Under the pieces are notes generated by a model. That model was not told where the DNA came from, searched no databases, and worked only from the letters and a program-made list of their open reading frames with translations. Shown here in pieces: positions 20,646-29,773 of a stretch of 64,000 nucleotides of DNA. Every line of letters starts with the position of its first letter. The first letter of the stretch is position 1. The DNA comes from Microbacterium halotolerans. Its GTDB lineage: Bacteria; Actinomycetota; Actinomycetes; Actinomycetales; Microbacteriaceae. A program made the position numbers and the translations under genes. Where the stretch lies: NCBI RefSeq assembly GCF_003569805.1, contig NZ_KZ984052.1, forward strand, positions 488,494 to 552,493, written 5' to 3'.

Positions 20646-21485
20646 TCAGAGCCTCGCGTTGTGGATCTCGGTCACGAGCAGCGCGCGCGCACCCAGCTCG
20701 TAGAGTTCGTCCATCACTCTGTTCACGCTGTTGCGGGGCGTCATCACGCGCACCGCGACCCAGTCGAGGTCGCGCAGCGGGGAGATGGTGGGAGACTCCA
20801 TGCCGGGAGCGATCGACGCGGCCCGGTCGATGAGGTTCTGCGGCAGGTCGAAGTCGAGCATCACGTAGCGGCGCGCGACGAGCACACCGCGAAGGCGACG
20901 CACGAGGCGGTCGACGCCCTCCGCCTGCTCCGGTGCCTGGATCAGCACGGCCTCCGATCTCAGCAGCACGTCGCCGAAGATCTCCAGGCCCGCTTGGCGC
21001 AGCGTCGTGCCGGTGGAGACGACATCCGCGACGGCGTCGGCGACGCCCAGGTCGACGGCCGATTCGACGGCACCGTCGAGGCGCACGACGTCGACCTCGA
21101 TGCCTCGGTCGGCGAGGAACGATGCGACCAGGCCCGGATAGGCGGTGGCGACGCGCATGCCGGCCAGGTCGCTCAGCTCGTGGAAGCGACTGGGCGGCCC
21201 GGCGAAGCGGAAGGTCGAGCCGCCGAAGCCGAGCGCCTCGATCTCGGTCGCCGGCTCGCGGGTGTCGAGCAGCAGGTCGCGTCCGGTGATACCGACGTCG
21301 AGAGCGCCGGACGCGACGTATGTGGCGATGTCGCGCGGACGCAGGTAGAAGAACTCGACATCATTGGCGTCGTCGATCAGGTGCAGCTGTTTCGAGTCGC
21401 GACGGGTGGCGTAGCCCGCCTCATCGAGCATCTCGATGGCGGTCTGTGAGAGGGATCCCTTGTTCGGGACGGCGATGCGGAGCAT
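20646..21485 (-). CDS. hisG: ATP phosphoribosyltransferase, long form
   Basis: A 279-residue enzyme that condenses ATP with PRPP in the committed, histidine-inhibited step. The N-terminal [10 protein letters not shown], the [10 protein letters not shown] block and the PRPP loop [14 protein letters not shown] identify the catalytic domain. The C-terminal 75 residues (from about 205) form the ACT-like regulatory domain of the long form, so it needs no HisZ. GAAGG lies 6-7 bases before the ATG. Confidence 0.97.
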   Translation of the reverse strand: MLRIAVPNKGSLSQTAIEMLDEAGYATRRDSKQLHLIDDANDVEFFYLRPRDIATYVASGALDVGITGRDLLLDTREPATEIEALGFGGSTFRFAGPPSRFHELSDLAGMRVATAYPGLVASFLADRGIEVDVVRLDGAVESAVDLGVADAVADVVSTGTTLRQAGLEIFGDVLLRSEAVLIQAPEQAEGVDRLVRRLRGVLVARRYVMLDFDLPQNLIDRAASIAPGMESPTISPLRDLDWVAVRVMTPRNSVNRVMDELYELGARALLVTEIHNARL

Positions 21486-21537
21486 GGTGGCCTTCGTTCG
21501 TGTCTACGGTTGGTTCATCCGGATCTGCTGGCGCCGA

Positions 21538-21801
21538 TCACAGATGTCGGTAGACGTCCTCGGGGCTCAGGCCCTTGGCGATCATCATCACCTGCACGTG
21601 GTACAGCAGCTGCGAGATCTCCTCGGCCGCTTCGTCATCGGTCTCGTACTCGGCGGCCATCCACACCTCGGCGGCCTCCTCGACGATCTTCTTGCCGATC
21701 GTGTGGATGCCGGCGTCGAGCTCGCGGACCGTGCCCGACCCTTCGGGACGCACGCGTGCCTTCTCGGTCAGCTCCGAGAACAGGGAGTCGAAGGTCTTCA
21801 C
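21538..21801 (-). CDS. hisE: Phosphoribosyl-ATP pyrophosphatase
   Basis: An 87-residue all-alpha enzyme of the MazG-like fold hydrolysing PR-ATP to PR-AMP, second step of the pathway. The metal-binding residues are in [15 protein letters not shown] and [14 protein letters not shown]. It is the first gene of the hisE-hisG-hisF-hisI run. The start is GTG at 21801, exactly 6 bases after TAGCCT, with no ribosome site, suggesting leaderless expression of the operon. Confidence 0.95.
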   Translation of the reverse strand: MKTFDSLFSELTEKARVRPEGSGTVRELDAGIHTIGKKIVEEAAEVWMAAEYETDDEAAEEISQLLYHVQVMMIAKGLSPEDVYRHL

Positions 21802-21807
21802 CCATCC

Positions 21808-21813
21808 AGGCTA
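21808..21813 (-). promoter_or_regulatory. Candidate -10 box of the his operon (leaderless hisE)
   Basis: TAGCCT, then GGATGG, then the hisE GTG. The spacing equals that of polA, the ANTAR regulator, rarA and ruvC. Confidence 0.5.
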
Positions 21814-21863
21814 CCGGTTGCGAGGGGCCGCTTCGTTCATCCGGATGCCGAGCCGGGCACCGT

Positions 21864-22547
21864 TCAGCGCGGCGAATGACTGTGGGCACGCGCCAGTTCG
21901 CGCAGGTCCCCGATGGCGCTCTCGACGTCGGAGGCGCCGAACACGGCGGAGCCCGCGACGAACGTGTCGGCACCTGCCGCGGCCGCCTGCTCGATCGTGC
22001 CCGGTTGGATGCCGCCGTCGACCTGGAGCCACACCTCGGAGCCGTGCTTCTGCGCCTGCGAGCGCAGCTGTTCGATCTTGTGCATCGTGCCGGAGATGAA
22101 CGACTGCCCGCCGAAGCCCGGTTCGACGGTCATCACCAGGATCTGGTCGAACTCGTCGAGGTAGTCGAACAGCTGCTCGGGGGGCGTGCCCGGTTTGATC
22201 GCGATACCGGCACGGGCGCCGATCTCGCGCAGCCGGCGGGCGAGGGCGATCGGCTCGCCCGCCGCCTCCAGGTGGAAGGTGACCGAGGCAGCCCCGATCT
22301 CCGCGTACCCCGGCGCCCAGCGATCCGGGTCGTCGATCATGAGGTGCACGTCGAGCGGCACGGGGCTCGTCGCCTGCACTCGCTCGACCATCTGCGGGCC
22401 GAAGGTGAGATTCGGCACGAAATGGTTGTCCATCACGTCGACGTGAACGAAATCGGCTCCCGCGATGCGGGCGAGATCTGCCTCCATGTTCACGAAGTCG
22501 GCGGAGAGGATGCTCGGGTTGATGCGCGGGGCGGCGGGAAGACTCAC
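21864..22547 (-). CDS. rpe: Ribulose-phosphate 3-epimerase
   Basis: A 227-residue TIM-barrel enzyme interconverting ribulose 5-phosphate and xylulose 5-phosphate in the pentose phosphate pathway. Motifs in order: NPSILSADF, HVDVMDNHFVPN, DVHLMIDDPD, VMTVEPGFGGQSF and QVDGGI. The reading frame extends far upstream into rsmB; the GTG at 22547 is chosen because the product then has the family's normal N-terminus and begins 22 bases after the rsmB stop. Confidence 0.95.
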   Translation of the reverse strand: MSLPAAPRINPSILSADFVNMEADLARIAGADFVHVDVMDNHFVPNLTFGPQMVERVQATSPVPLDVHLMIDDPDRWAPGYAEIGAASVTFHLEAAGEPIALARRLREIGARAGIAIKPGTPPEQLFDYLDEFDQILVMTVEPGFGGQSFISGTMHKIEQLRSQAQKHGSEVWLQVDGGIQPGTIEQAAAAGADTFVAGSAVFGASDVESAIGDLRELARAHSHSPR

Positions 22548-22569
22548 CCGCCCATTATCCCCCTCACCG

Positions 22570-24177
22570 TCAGCGGGTGCGCCGCAGCAGGGAGAGGAAC
22601 ATCGCATCCGTGCCGTGGCGGTGCGGCCACAGCTGTGCTCGGCCGGAGCCGTCTGCAGGTTCTGCGAGGTCGATCTCGTCGAGGGACACGGCGCGGATCG
22701 CTTCACGGGAGTCGAGCTCTTCGACAGCGTCACCCAGCTCGTCCGTGATGCGTGACACGACTGCGGCTGTCTCTGCCAGGTGGGGTGAGCAGGTGATGTA
22801 CGCGACGACACCGCCCGGCTTCAGCGCCCGGATCGCCTCGCGCAGCAGCTGCTCCTGCAGCTCGGCCAGCTCCGCGACGTCCGCCGGCCGCTTGCGCCAA
22901 CGCGCCTCCGGCCGGCGGCGCAGCGCGCCGAGCCCCGTGCACGGGGCGTCGACCAGGATGCGGTCGTACGTCCCTTGGCGTTCAGAGGCCAGTTCCCGTC
23001 CGTCCTGCTCCGCCACCTCGACGTTCCCTGGAACTGCGTCGAGCGCCCTGCGCACCAGCTCGGCCCGGTGCGGCGACAGCTCATTCGCATCGAGCACGGC
23101 GCCGCGCTCGCGCGCCTCCGCCGCCAGCAGCGCTGTCTTGCCGCCGGGGCCTGCGCACAGATCGAGCCAGCGCTCCGATGCCGGCGCCTCGATGCCGACT
23201 GCACCATCCGCTTCCCCCGCCTGGCGTGCGTCGGCCGCACCGAGGTCGAGGCGCGACAGCGCCAGCGCCACCAGCTGCGAGCCCTCGTCCTGCACCCGGA
23301 TGCGCCCGCCGGATGACCGCACGAGCGGCTCAGGGTCGCCGCTCGCGGCGCTGAACCCTACGGGTGAGAACGGCGTGCGAGGCGCGTCGGGCTCTGCGAG
23401 CCCCGGCAGTGCGATCATCGTCACACGAGGCGAGGCGTTGTCCGCCTCGAGCAGCTCGACCAGCTCATCAGCCCGGCCTTCTGCGGCGAGTGCCCGCCGG
23501 AACGCCCTGATCACCCATACCGGATGCGAGTGGCGCGCCGCGAGCCGATCGTCGTCGGAGCGCGCCGCTTCCTCGAGGATGCTGATCCACTCGTCGAGCC
23601 CGCGTTCGGCGACCCTGCGCAGCACCGCGTTCGAGAATCCCGCGGCGCCTCGGCCGCCCGACTCACGCACCAGCTCGACGGACTCGTTGACGGCGGCGTG
23701 CCTCGCCACCCGTGTCGACAGCAGCTGATGCGCGCCGAGACGCAGTGCGTCGAGAACCGGTGCATCGATGTCGGCGGCATCTCGACGTGCCGCGGTCGCG
23801 ATGATTCGGTCGTATGTGCCGATGCGCCGCAGCGTGCCGTAGGTAAGCTCTGTGGCGAGCCCCGCGTCCGCACCGTTCAGCCCCGCACGTTCGATCTCGC
23901 GAGGCAGCAGCAGGTTCGCGTAGGCGTCGTCGTCGGTCACCGCACGCAGCACGACGTATGCGACGCGGCGGGAGTTCTGCACGCGCGTGCGCGCGCGACC
24001 GCCGTCGCGCTGTGCACGGCGGTCGACGTCATCGCGGCGGTTCCGGACCGGCGCTCCATCGTCGCGTTCACGGGAAGCGTGCTCGTTCCGATTGTCACGC
24101 CGCGGCGGACCGGAACCATCGCTGCGGCGTGCCGGGCCATGACCGTTGGCCGAGTCTCCGGATCGTCCGCCGTTCAT
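22570..24177 (-). CDS. rsmB: 16S rRNA (cytosine967-C5)-methyltransferase
   Basis: A 535-residue SAM-dependent methyltransferase. After a basic, probably disordered tail of about 70 residues comes the NusB-like domain (about 72-210) and then the Rossmann methyltransferase domain with LDLCAGPGGKTALL, the motif IV cysteine in DAPCTGLGALRRRP and the catalytic nucleophile in YITCSPHLAET. The arginine-rich tail is longer than in enterobacterial RsmB. The ATG overlaps the fmt stop (ATGA); the longer frame would read through fmt. Confidence 0.93.
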   Translation of the reverse strand: MNGGRSGDSANGHGPARRSDGSGPPRRDNRNEHASRERDDGAPVRNRRDDVDRRAQRDGGRARTRVQNSRRVAYVVLRAVTDDDAYANLLLPREIERAGLNGADAGLATELTYGTLRRIGTYDRIIATAARRDAADIDAPVLDALRLGAHQLLSTRVARHAAVNESVELVRESGGRGAAGFSNAVLRRVAERGLDEWISILEEAARSDDDRLAARHSHPVWVIRAFRRALAAEGRADELVELLEADNASPRVTMIALPGLAEPDAPRTPFSPVGFSAASGDPEPLVRSSGGRIRVQDEGSQLVALALSRLDLGAADARQAGEADGAVGIEAPASERWLDLCAGPGGKTALLAAEARERGAVLDANELSPHRAELVRRALDAVPGNVEVAEQDGRELASERQGTYDRILVDAPCTGLGALRRRPEARWRKRPADVAELAELQEQLLREAIRALKPGGVVAYITCSPHLAETAAVVSRITDELGDAVEELDSREAIRAVSLDEIDLAEPADGSGRAQLWPHRHGTDAMFLSLLRRTR

Positions 24178-25091
24178 GAGCCGAGCCTGACGTCGCCGCG
24201 CTGGCCGCGGAACCAGTCCGCCGCATTCATCGCACCCTTGCCCGCAGGCTGCACCCGGGTCAGCAGCACGGCGCCGTCGCCCGTGCCTGCGAACACGCCA
24301 TCCGCGGCCGCCGCGAGTTCGCCTGGCGCCAGTTCCGGTGCGTCGTCGGCCGGAGAGGCCTCGTGGATCTTGAACCTCTCCCCCGCGACGGTGGTGTGCG
24401 ATCCGGGTTCCGGAGTGACGCCCCTGTGACGGTCGAGCACGTGTGCGGCCGGTTCTCCCCACCGCACCCGGCCGTCGTCGAGTGCGAGTTTGGCCGCGTG
24501 GGTCGCCTCACCTTGCTGTGGGTCCGCGGTCGCGGTGCCGTCTGCGATGCCCGCGACGACGTCCGCCACCAGCCGTGCACCGGAATCGGCGAGCTCGGCC
24601 AGAACGTCGGCTGCCGTGGCATCGGGGGAGATCTCGTGGCGCAGCTGCGCGTACACGTCGCCGGCGTCGAGCTCGGGCACGAGTCGGAACACCGCGGCGC
24701 CCGTCTCTCGATCGCCGGCGATCAGCGCCCTCTGCACGGGGGCAGCGCCCCGCCAGCGCGGCAGCAGCGAGAAGTGCAGGTTGATCCAGCCGTGCTCCGG
24801 CGCGGACAGCAGGGGTTCCCGCACGAGCCCGCCGTAGGCGACGACGACGGCGAGCTCGGCGCCCAGCGCGACGAGCTGCTCGGTCGCCTCGTCATCGAGA
24901 CGCGCGGTCTTCAGCACGGGCAGGCCCATCTCGTCGGCGGCCTGTGCAACGGGCGACGGCGTCACCACCCGCTTCCGGCCGAGCGGCGCATCCGGTCTGG
25001 TGACGACCATCCGGATGTCATGCTCTGCCGCGTGCAGAGCTCGCAGCGTCGGAACGGCGGCCGCGGGAGTGCCCGCGAAGATCAGTCTCAC
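24174..25091 (-). CDS. fmt: Methionyl-tRNA formyltransferase
   Basis: A 305-residue enzyme formylating initiator Met-tRNA with 10-formyl-THF. MRLIFAGTPAAAVPTL opens the formyltransferase domain; the catalytic Asn-His-Asp set is in INLHFSLLPRWRG and ELDAGDVY, and the C-terminal OB domain starts near residue 205. The start is GTG at 25091 with CCGGAG about 10 bases upstream. A TAGAAT -10 box 60 bases upstream separates its transcription from priA. Confidence 0.96.
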   Translation of the reverse strand: MRLIFAGTPAAAVPTLRALHAAEHDIRMVVTRPDAPLGRKRVVTPSPVAQAADEMGLPVLKTARLDDEATEQLVALGAELAVVVAYGGLVREPLLSAPEHGWINLHFSLLPRWRGAAPVQRALIAGDRETGAAVFRLVPELDAGDVYAQLRHEISPDATAADVLAELADSGARLVADVVAGIADGTATADPQQGEATHAAKLALDDGRVRWGEPAAHVLDRHRGVTPEPGSHTTVAGERFKIHEASPADDAPELAPGELAAAADGVFAGTGDGAVLLTRVQPAGKGAMNAADWFRGQRGDVRLGS

Positions 25092-25150
25092 GAAAATGTG
25101 CTCCGGTCATCGGTTGCGCGGCCGCCGAGGGCCGCAGGTGTCAGACAAGA

Positions 25151-25156
25151 ATTCTA
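25151..25156 (-). promoter_or_regulatory. Candidate -10 box of fmt-rsmB-rpe
   Basis: TAGAAT on the minus strand, giving a leader of about 50 bases to the fmt GTG. It follows directly after the palindromic element at 25175-25250. Confidence 0.45.
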
Positions 25157-25174
25157 GTTCCGCAGGCCGTTGCG

Positions 25175-25250
25175 CTGCCGAGATGCGCACTTTTTCTTCG
25201 AGATCGCGTCAGAACCTGCGCATCTCGACGAGGAGTGCGCATCTCGGCAG
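25175..25250. repeat. Palindromic intergenic element, copy 1 (after priA)
   Basis: A 16-bp perfect inverted repeat, CTGCCGAGATGCGCAC (25175-25190) and GTGCGCATCTCGGCAG (25235-25250), encloses 44 bases. The enclosed part has an additional TGCGCATCTCG (25217-25227), so two alternative hairpins can form. The element begins 5 bases after the priA stop codon. A second copy with the same 44-base spacing lies at 38460-38531. Confidence 0.85.
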
Positions 25251-25255
25251 CCGGG

Positions 25256-27217
25256 TCAAAGCTCGGGGTCGAGGACGTCGAGGCGGACGGTGAGGGTCGC
25301 GCTGGCGCGCTTGCGCCGGTCTTTGCGCCGGCGGGTGCTGACGGCCTCGGCGATCACCGACGCGCGCAGCGACGTCGCCACGGCGGCGCCGCGGGCGTAG
25401 TCGAACCGGAGGAGAGCGCGCTGGGCGGTCGGGCCGAAGCGTTCGCCCGATTCGAGGGGAACCGGGCCGAGCACGGCGTCGGACGGCAGATCGGGAATGT
25501 GCTCGCGCAGCTTCTCGATCGCGCGCTGCACCGCTGCCCCCACTCCCTCGACACGCGCCACCCGTGCGGCGGGCGGGAGGTGCAGCGGCGCGCGCTCAGC
25601 GAGTTCCTGGCGGGCGTACCCCGCATGCGTCCACGAGGCCAGTGCCCTGGCCACCGGCCCGTTCACGCCCGCGAGATGCACGGGCGATCCGGGGGCCGCG
25701 AGGGCCGCTGCGTTCGACCACCAGCGCAGGCAGGCCTCGCCGATGCGCAGATCGGGTGATTGCAGCATCCGCTCGCCGTCGAGCAGCAGCACGGCGCGGT
25801 AGCCGCCGTCGGCGACCGGCTCAGCTCCGCGCGTCGCGACGACGAGTGCGGGTTCCGGCCCCACCTCCAGCACCTGGTGCTCGCCGTCGGCGATGATCAC
25901 GCGCGTGCCTGCGAATGCCCGACCCAGCTCGTCGGCCGTGCGCTCCGATCCGGATGATGACAGCCGCAGGCGGACGGATTCGCACTTCTGGCACGCCCAG
26001 TTGTGCGCGCCGCGCCCGCACCATCCGCACACGGGCACCGCGCCGCGCGACCTGGCCTGCAGCGGCCCCCCGCACGCCGCGCAGCGTGCCGGAGCCCTGC
26101 AGTCCGCGCACACCAGGCTCGGCGCATAGCCTGGGCGAGCCACCTGCACGAGAACCGGCCCCTGCTCGAGCGCCTCCTTGGTCGCGCGGAATGCTGCCGA
26201 TGGCACGCGCGCGCCTCGTTCGTCCTCCCGTGTTCCGCTGAGGATCACGTTCGCCTTCTCACGCCTGGCGGCGGACACCTCGGTGACGTAGCCGATCTCA
26301 ACGAGACGCTGCACATCGGACGAGCGGGTGTGCCCGGCGAACACGAGCGCGCATCTCTCGAGGCCCTGGCGCACGAGGGCGGCGTCGCGCGCATGCACGT
26401 AGGGCGCGAGCGGCTCCTCGTAGAGAGTGTCGCCGTCGTCCCAGATCGCTATCAGGCCCACGTCGTGGACCGGCGCGTAGACGGCGGACCGGTTGCCGAT
26501 GACGACGCACGGACGCTCCTCGAGGGTGCGCAGATACCCCGCGTAGCGCTCGGGGCCGGACTGGCCAGCGTCGTGGCGCACCAGCGCGTCCGCGGGGATG
26601 TGCTCATCCGCTATCGACTGCAGACGGTCGAGGTCGCGATGATCCGGCACCGCGATGATCGCCGAGCGCCCGCCCGCCAGCGTGTCGGCCGCCGCTGCGA
26701 CGAGCAGGCGCGCCCACGCGTCCGGCCGAGGCTGCGCGTTCACTGCGAGCCGCTCGGCTGACCGGATGCGGTCGGCGAGCCCGGGGAACGCCGCCAGTTC
26801 CAGCGTCGCCTCGCTGAGACCCGTGACGGTCGGCGATCCCCCTCGCTCGGCCGCCAGCCACGCTTTCTCCGCTCGCACCATCCGTTTCGGGATCGCCAGT
26901 CGCAGCACGTCGCCTGCCGAACCCGCAGCCCTGTCGGCGACGGCGCGCGCCAGCCGGTACAGCCGCTCCGGCAGCACCCGTGCCGTTGAGACGACCTGCT
27001 CCAGCTCGCTCAACGCGCGGCTGCCGTCGTCTTCTGCTGCGACCTCGACCACGAAGCCCTCCACGACGCGCCCGGCCGTGCGCAGGGGGGCTTTCACACG
27101 CACTCCGCTGACCACGTCGGGGACGAGCTCGTCCGGAATCGCGTAGTCGAACAGCCGGTCCAGCTGCGGCACGGGCGAATCGATCAGCACCCGAGCGATC
27201 GGGCGCGACCCCGTCAC
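25256..27217 (-). CDS. priA: Primosomal protein N' (PriA), helicase motifs degenerate
   Basis: A 653-residue PriA homologue, the protein that in E. coli restarts collapsed forks. The N-terminal DNA-binding domain begins ARVLIDSPVPQLDRLFDYAIP. The zinc region is intact with eight cysteines (CADCRAPARCAACGG, then CGWCGRG and CQKC). The Walker A GxGKT loop is missing and the DEEH box is replaced by WDDGDTLY, so ATP-driven unwinding is unlikely; this is known for actinobacterial PriA. The start is uncertain: GTG at 27217 gives a normal N-terminus but lacks a ribosome site, and the frame is open back into metK. Confidence 0.9.
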   Translation of the reverse strand: MTGSRPIARVLIDSPVPQLDRLFDYAIPDELVPDVVSGVRVKAPLRTAGRVVEGFVVEVAAEDDGSRALSELEQVVSTARVLPERLYRLARAVADRAAGSAGDVLRLAIPKRMVRAEKAWLAAERGGSPTVTGLSEATLELAAFPGLADRIRSAERLAVNAQPRPDAWARLLVAAAADTLAGGRSAIIAVPDHRDLDRLQSIADEHIPADALVRHDAGQSGPERYAGYLRTLEERPCVVIGNRSAVYAPVHDVGLIAIWDDGDTLYEEPLAPYVHARDAALVRQGLERCALVFAGHTRSSDVQRLVEIGYVTEVSAARREKANVILSGTREDERGARVPSAAFRATKEALEQGPVLVQVARPGYAPSLVCADCRAPARCAACGGPLQARSRGAVPVCGWCGRGAHNWACQKCESVRLRLSSSGSERTADELGRAFAGTRVIIADGEHQVLEVGPEPALVVATRGAEPVADGGYRAVLLLDGERMLQSPDLRIGEACLRWWSNAAALAAPGSPVHLAGVNGPVARALASWTHAGYARQELAERAPLHLPPAARVARVEGVGAAVQRAIEKLREHIPDLPSDAVLGPVPLESGERFGPTAQRALLRFDYARGAAVATSLRASVIAEAVSTRRRKDRRKRASATLTVRLDVLDPEL

Positions 27218-27299
27218 AGGCGTTCGCGGGAGAGCCGCCGCGCCGACCGTGGGTGACCAGCGTGCGCCGCGCCGACTCGCGCTCCGCCCGCCGACCGCA

Positions 27300-28490
27300 T
27301 CAGATGCCCGCTGCGCGCCGCAGCGCCTCCGCGCGGTCGGTGCGCTCCCAGGTGAAGTCGTCTCCGTCGCGACCGAAATGGCCGTAGGCGGCGGTTGCGG
27401 CGTAGATCGGCCGCAGCAGATCGAGCTCTGCGATGATCGCGGCGGGCCGCAGGTCGAAGACCTGCTCGATCGCGGCGACGATCGTCTCATCCGACACCGA
27501 GCCGGTCCCGAAGGTCTCCACGTACAGCCCCACCGGGTTCGCCTTGCCGATGGCGTATGCGACCTGCACTTCGAGTCGGTCCGCCAGACCGGCGGCGACG
27601 GCGTTCTTCGCGACCCAGCGCATCGCGTACGCCGCCGAGCGGTCGACCTTCGACGGGTCCTTGCCGCTGAATGCGCCGCCGCCGTGGCGTGCCGCACCGC
27701 CGTACGTGTCGATGATGATCTTGCGCCCCGTCAGCCCCGCATCGGCCTTCGGACCGCCCAGCACGAAGCTGCCCGAGGGGTTGACCAGGATTCGCACGTT
27801 CGACAGGTCCAGCCCCGTCTCCTCGAGCACGGGCCGGATGACGACGCGCTCGATCGCCTCGCGCAGGTCGGCATGGGAGATGTCGGGATTGTGCTGCGTC
27901 GACAGCACCACGGTCTCGACCGTCTTCGGCACGCTGCCCTCATAGCCGAGTGTGACCTGCGTCTTGCCGTCGGGGCGCAGGAACGCAAGCTGTCCCGACT
28001 TCCTGACCGCGGTCAGCCGGTGCGCGATGCGGTGCGCGGCCCAGATGGCCATCGGCATCAGCTCGGGCGTCTCGTTGGACGCATAGCCGAACATGATGCC
28101 CTGATCTCCTGCGCCCTGGCGGTCGAGCTCGTCGCCGTCATCGCCGCCGCGGTGCTCGGAACTGGTGGTGACTCCGTCGCCGATCTCGCGGGACTGCTCG
28201 CCGACCGAGACCGTCACACCGCATGAGTCGGCGTCGAACCCCATGTCGGAGGACGTATAGCCGATGCGCCGGATGACGTCGCGCACGATCGTGGCGATGT
28301 CGGCGTAGCCCGACGTGCGGATCTCACCGGCGACGTGCACGAGGCCCGTCGTGACCAGCGTCTCCACCGCGACCCGCGCGTCAGGATCCTGCGCGAGCAG
28401 CGCGTCGAGGACGCTGTCGGAGATCTGGTCGCAGATCTTGTCGGGGTGGCCCTCGGTGACGGACTCCGAGGTGAACAGGCGCAGACTCAT
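27300..28490 (-). CDS. metK: S-adenosylmethionine synthetase
   Basis: A 396-residue enzyme making SAM from methionine and [22 protein letters not shown] at the N-terminus binds ATP and metal, [12 protein letters not shown] is the active-site loop signature, and [16 protein letters not shown] the phosphate-binding signature. TGGAG lies about 5 bases before the ATG. The gene starts only about 20 bases after a strong hairpin that follows rpoZ. The coaBC gene that normally lies between rpoZ and metK in actinobacteria is absent. Confidence 0.98.
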   Translation of the reverse strand: MSLRLFTSESVTEGHPDKICDQISDSVLDALLAQDPDARVAVETLVTTGLVHVAGEIRTSGYADIATIVRDVIRRIGYTSSDMGFDADSCGVTVSVGEQSREIGDGVTTSSEHRGGDDGDELDRQGAGDQGIMFGYASNETPELMPMAIWAAHRIAHRLTAVRKSGQLAFLRPDGKTQVTLGYEGSVPKTVETVVLSTQHNPDISHADLREAIERVVIRPVLEETGLDLSNVRILVNPSGSFVLGGPKADAGLTGRKIIIDTYGGAARHGGGAFSGKDPSKVDRSAAYAMRWVAKNAVAAGLADRLEVQVAYAIGKANPVGLYVETFGTGSVSDETIVAAIEQVFDLRPAAIIAELDLLRPIYAATAAYGHFGRDGDDFTWERTDRAEALRRAAGI

Positions 28491-28510
28491 GGGGCTCCAG
28501 AATCGAAGAA

Positions 28511-28541
28511 GGTGGTCGCCGTCATTCTGACAGCGACCACC
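28511..28541 (-). terminator. Hairpin with T-rich tail between rpoZ and metK
   Basis: GGTGGTCGC (28511-28519) pairs with GCGACCACC (28533-28541); the inner GTCA/TGAC extends the stem after one mismatch. On the minus strand TTCTTCGATT follows. It can end the rpoZ transcript, but because metK begins 20 bases later it may also be a metK leader attenuator. Confidence 0.7.
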
Positions 28542-28582
28542 GACGTCCGGCGAACGTGTTGCGTTTCGTCGCGACGAGCAGG

Positions 28583-28837
28583 CTACTCCGCAGCGCGAAG
28601 GCGCAGCTTGTCCTGGTGGATCTCGCGCAGCGCGATCGTGAGGGGCTTGTCCTGGATCTCCGAGTCGACCAGCGGGCCGACGTTGTCGAACAGGTTCCCC
28701 TCGTGCAGATCCGTGTAGTAGTCGTTGATCTGGCGGGCGCGCTTCGCGCCGTACACCACGAGCTCGTACTTCGAGTCGACGCGCTCCAGCAGCTCGTCGA
28801 TCGGCGGGTCGATGATGCCCTTGTTCTCGGTGGCCAT
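28583..28837 (-). CDS. rpoZ: RNA polymerase omega subunit
   Basis: An 84-residue omega subunit that helps assemble RNA polymerase by holding the beta' C-terminus. [20 protein letters not shown] and [11 protein letters not shown] are the typical actinobacterial blocks, and [13 protein letters not shown] is near the end. AAGGAGCGGC precedes the ATG. It follows gmk by 27 bases, the conserved gmk-rpoZ order. Confidence 0.96.
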   Translation of the reverse strand: MATENKGIIDPPIDELLERVDSKYELVVYGAKRARQINDYYTDLHEGNLFDNVGPLVDSEIQDKPLTIALREIHQDKLRLRAAE

Positions 28838-28864
28838 GCCGCTCCTTAGAAGTCGTCGTGCCCG

Positions 28865-29773
28865 TTATGCGGGCGCATCTGCCAATTCTACGACCTGTTC
28901 CGCCGCTTCGGCGACGTCGTCGTTCACCACGAAGAAATCGAACTCCCGCTGCGCGGCCAGTTCGACTCGTGCCGTGCGCAGTCTGCGCGCCCGTTCCTCG
29001 TCGTCCTCCGTGCCTCGTCCCACCAGTCTCGTGACGAGTTCGTCCCAGCTCGGCGGCAGCAGGAACACCAGCGTCGCCGACGGCTCGGCGGCGCGCACCT
29101 GCCGTGCGCCCTGCAGATCGATCTCGAGCAGAACGGTCCTGCCGGCGCGCAGCGCCTCGTCGACCGGTCCGCGTGGTGTGCCGTAGCGATGGGTGTTGTG
29201 CACGGTCGCGTACTCGAGGAGTTCGTCGTTCGCGATCATCCGGTCGAACTCCGCATCGTCGACGAAGAAGTAGTGCGAGCCGTCGACTTCACCGGGTCGC
29301 GGTCGCCTCGTCGTCGCCGAGACGGAGAGGTGGATCTCCGGATGGGTGTCCCTGATCCGTGTGGCGACGGTCCCCTTTCCGACGGCCGTCGGCCCGGCGA
29401 GGACGAGCAGCCGGCTGCGCCCAGGGCGCGGCTCCGGTTCGGGGAAGCGCGTGTCGAGCCAGCCGCAGAGCCGGTCGCGCTGGCGCGGGCCCAGTCCGCC
29501 GAGGCGCTTCACGGGCGCGATGCCGACCTCGGCGAGCACACGGTCGCGCTTGCCGCGGCCGATCGCGGGCAGCGCGAGCAGGAAGTCCGTCACGCGCAGC
29601 GTACCGGCGGGCGAACGCGTATCAGCCTCCGCGCGGCGGAGCACCTCCTGGGGCGCCAGCACGCGGGTCCCGATATCGCGTTTGAGCGACGCCCTCGCCC
29701 TGCGCGCTTCGATCGCGCGGCGGGACGCGGCCGTTCGGTCGACCTCGGGCGGGTTGGCGCTGTCAACGGGCAT
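28865..29773 (-). CDS. gmk: Integration host factor (mIHF)-guanylate kinase fusion
   Basis: A 302-residue protein in one unbroken frame. Residues 1-110 match actinobacterial mIHF, a DNA-binding architectural protein: [33 protein letters not shown], then [17 protein letters not shown], the helix-hairpin DNA-binding part. Residues 120-302 form a complete guanylate kinase phosphorylating GMP, with P-loop GPTAVGKGT (127-135), GMP-binding [11 protein letters not shown] and YGTP. In mycobacteria these are two adjacent genes. The ATG at 29773 overlaps the end of pyrF by 11 bases; a start inside would be needed to make Gmk alone, and none with a good ribosome site is obvious. Confidence 0.93.
   Translation of the reverse strand: MPVDSANPPEVDRTAASRRAIEARRARASLKRDIGTRVLAPQEVLRRAEADTRSPAGTLRVTDFLLALPAIGRGKRDRVLAEVGIAPVKRLGGLGPRQRDRLCGWLDTRFPEPEPRPGRSRLLVLAGPTAVGKGTVATRIRDTHPEIHLSVSATTRRPRPGEVDGSHYFFVDDAEFDRMIANDELLEYATVHNTHRYGTPRGPVDEALRAGRTVLLEIDLQGARQVRAAEPSATLVFLLPPSWDELVTRLVGRGTEDDEERARRLRTARVELAAQREFDFFVVNDDVAEAAEQVVELADAPA

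Noticed and set aside
28491..28582. SAM riboswitch upstream of metK
   Set aside because: The gap is only 92 bases and is largely taken by a simple hairpin; no SAM-I or SAM-IV core is visible.
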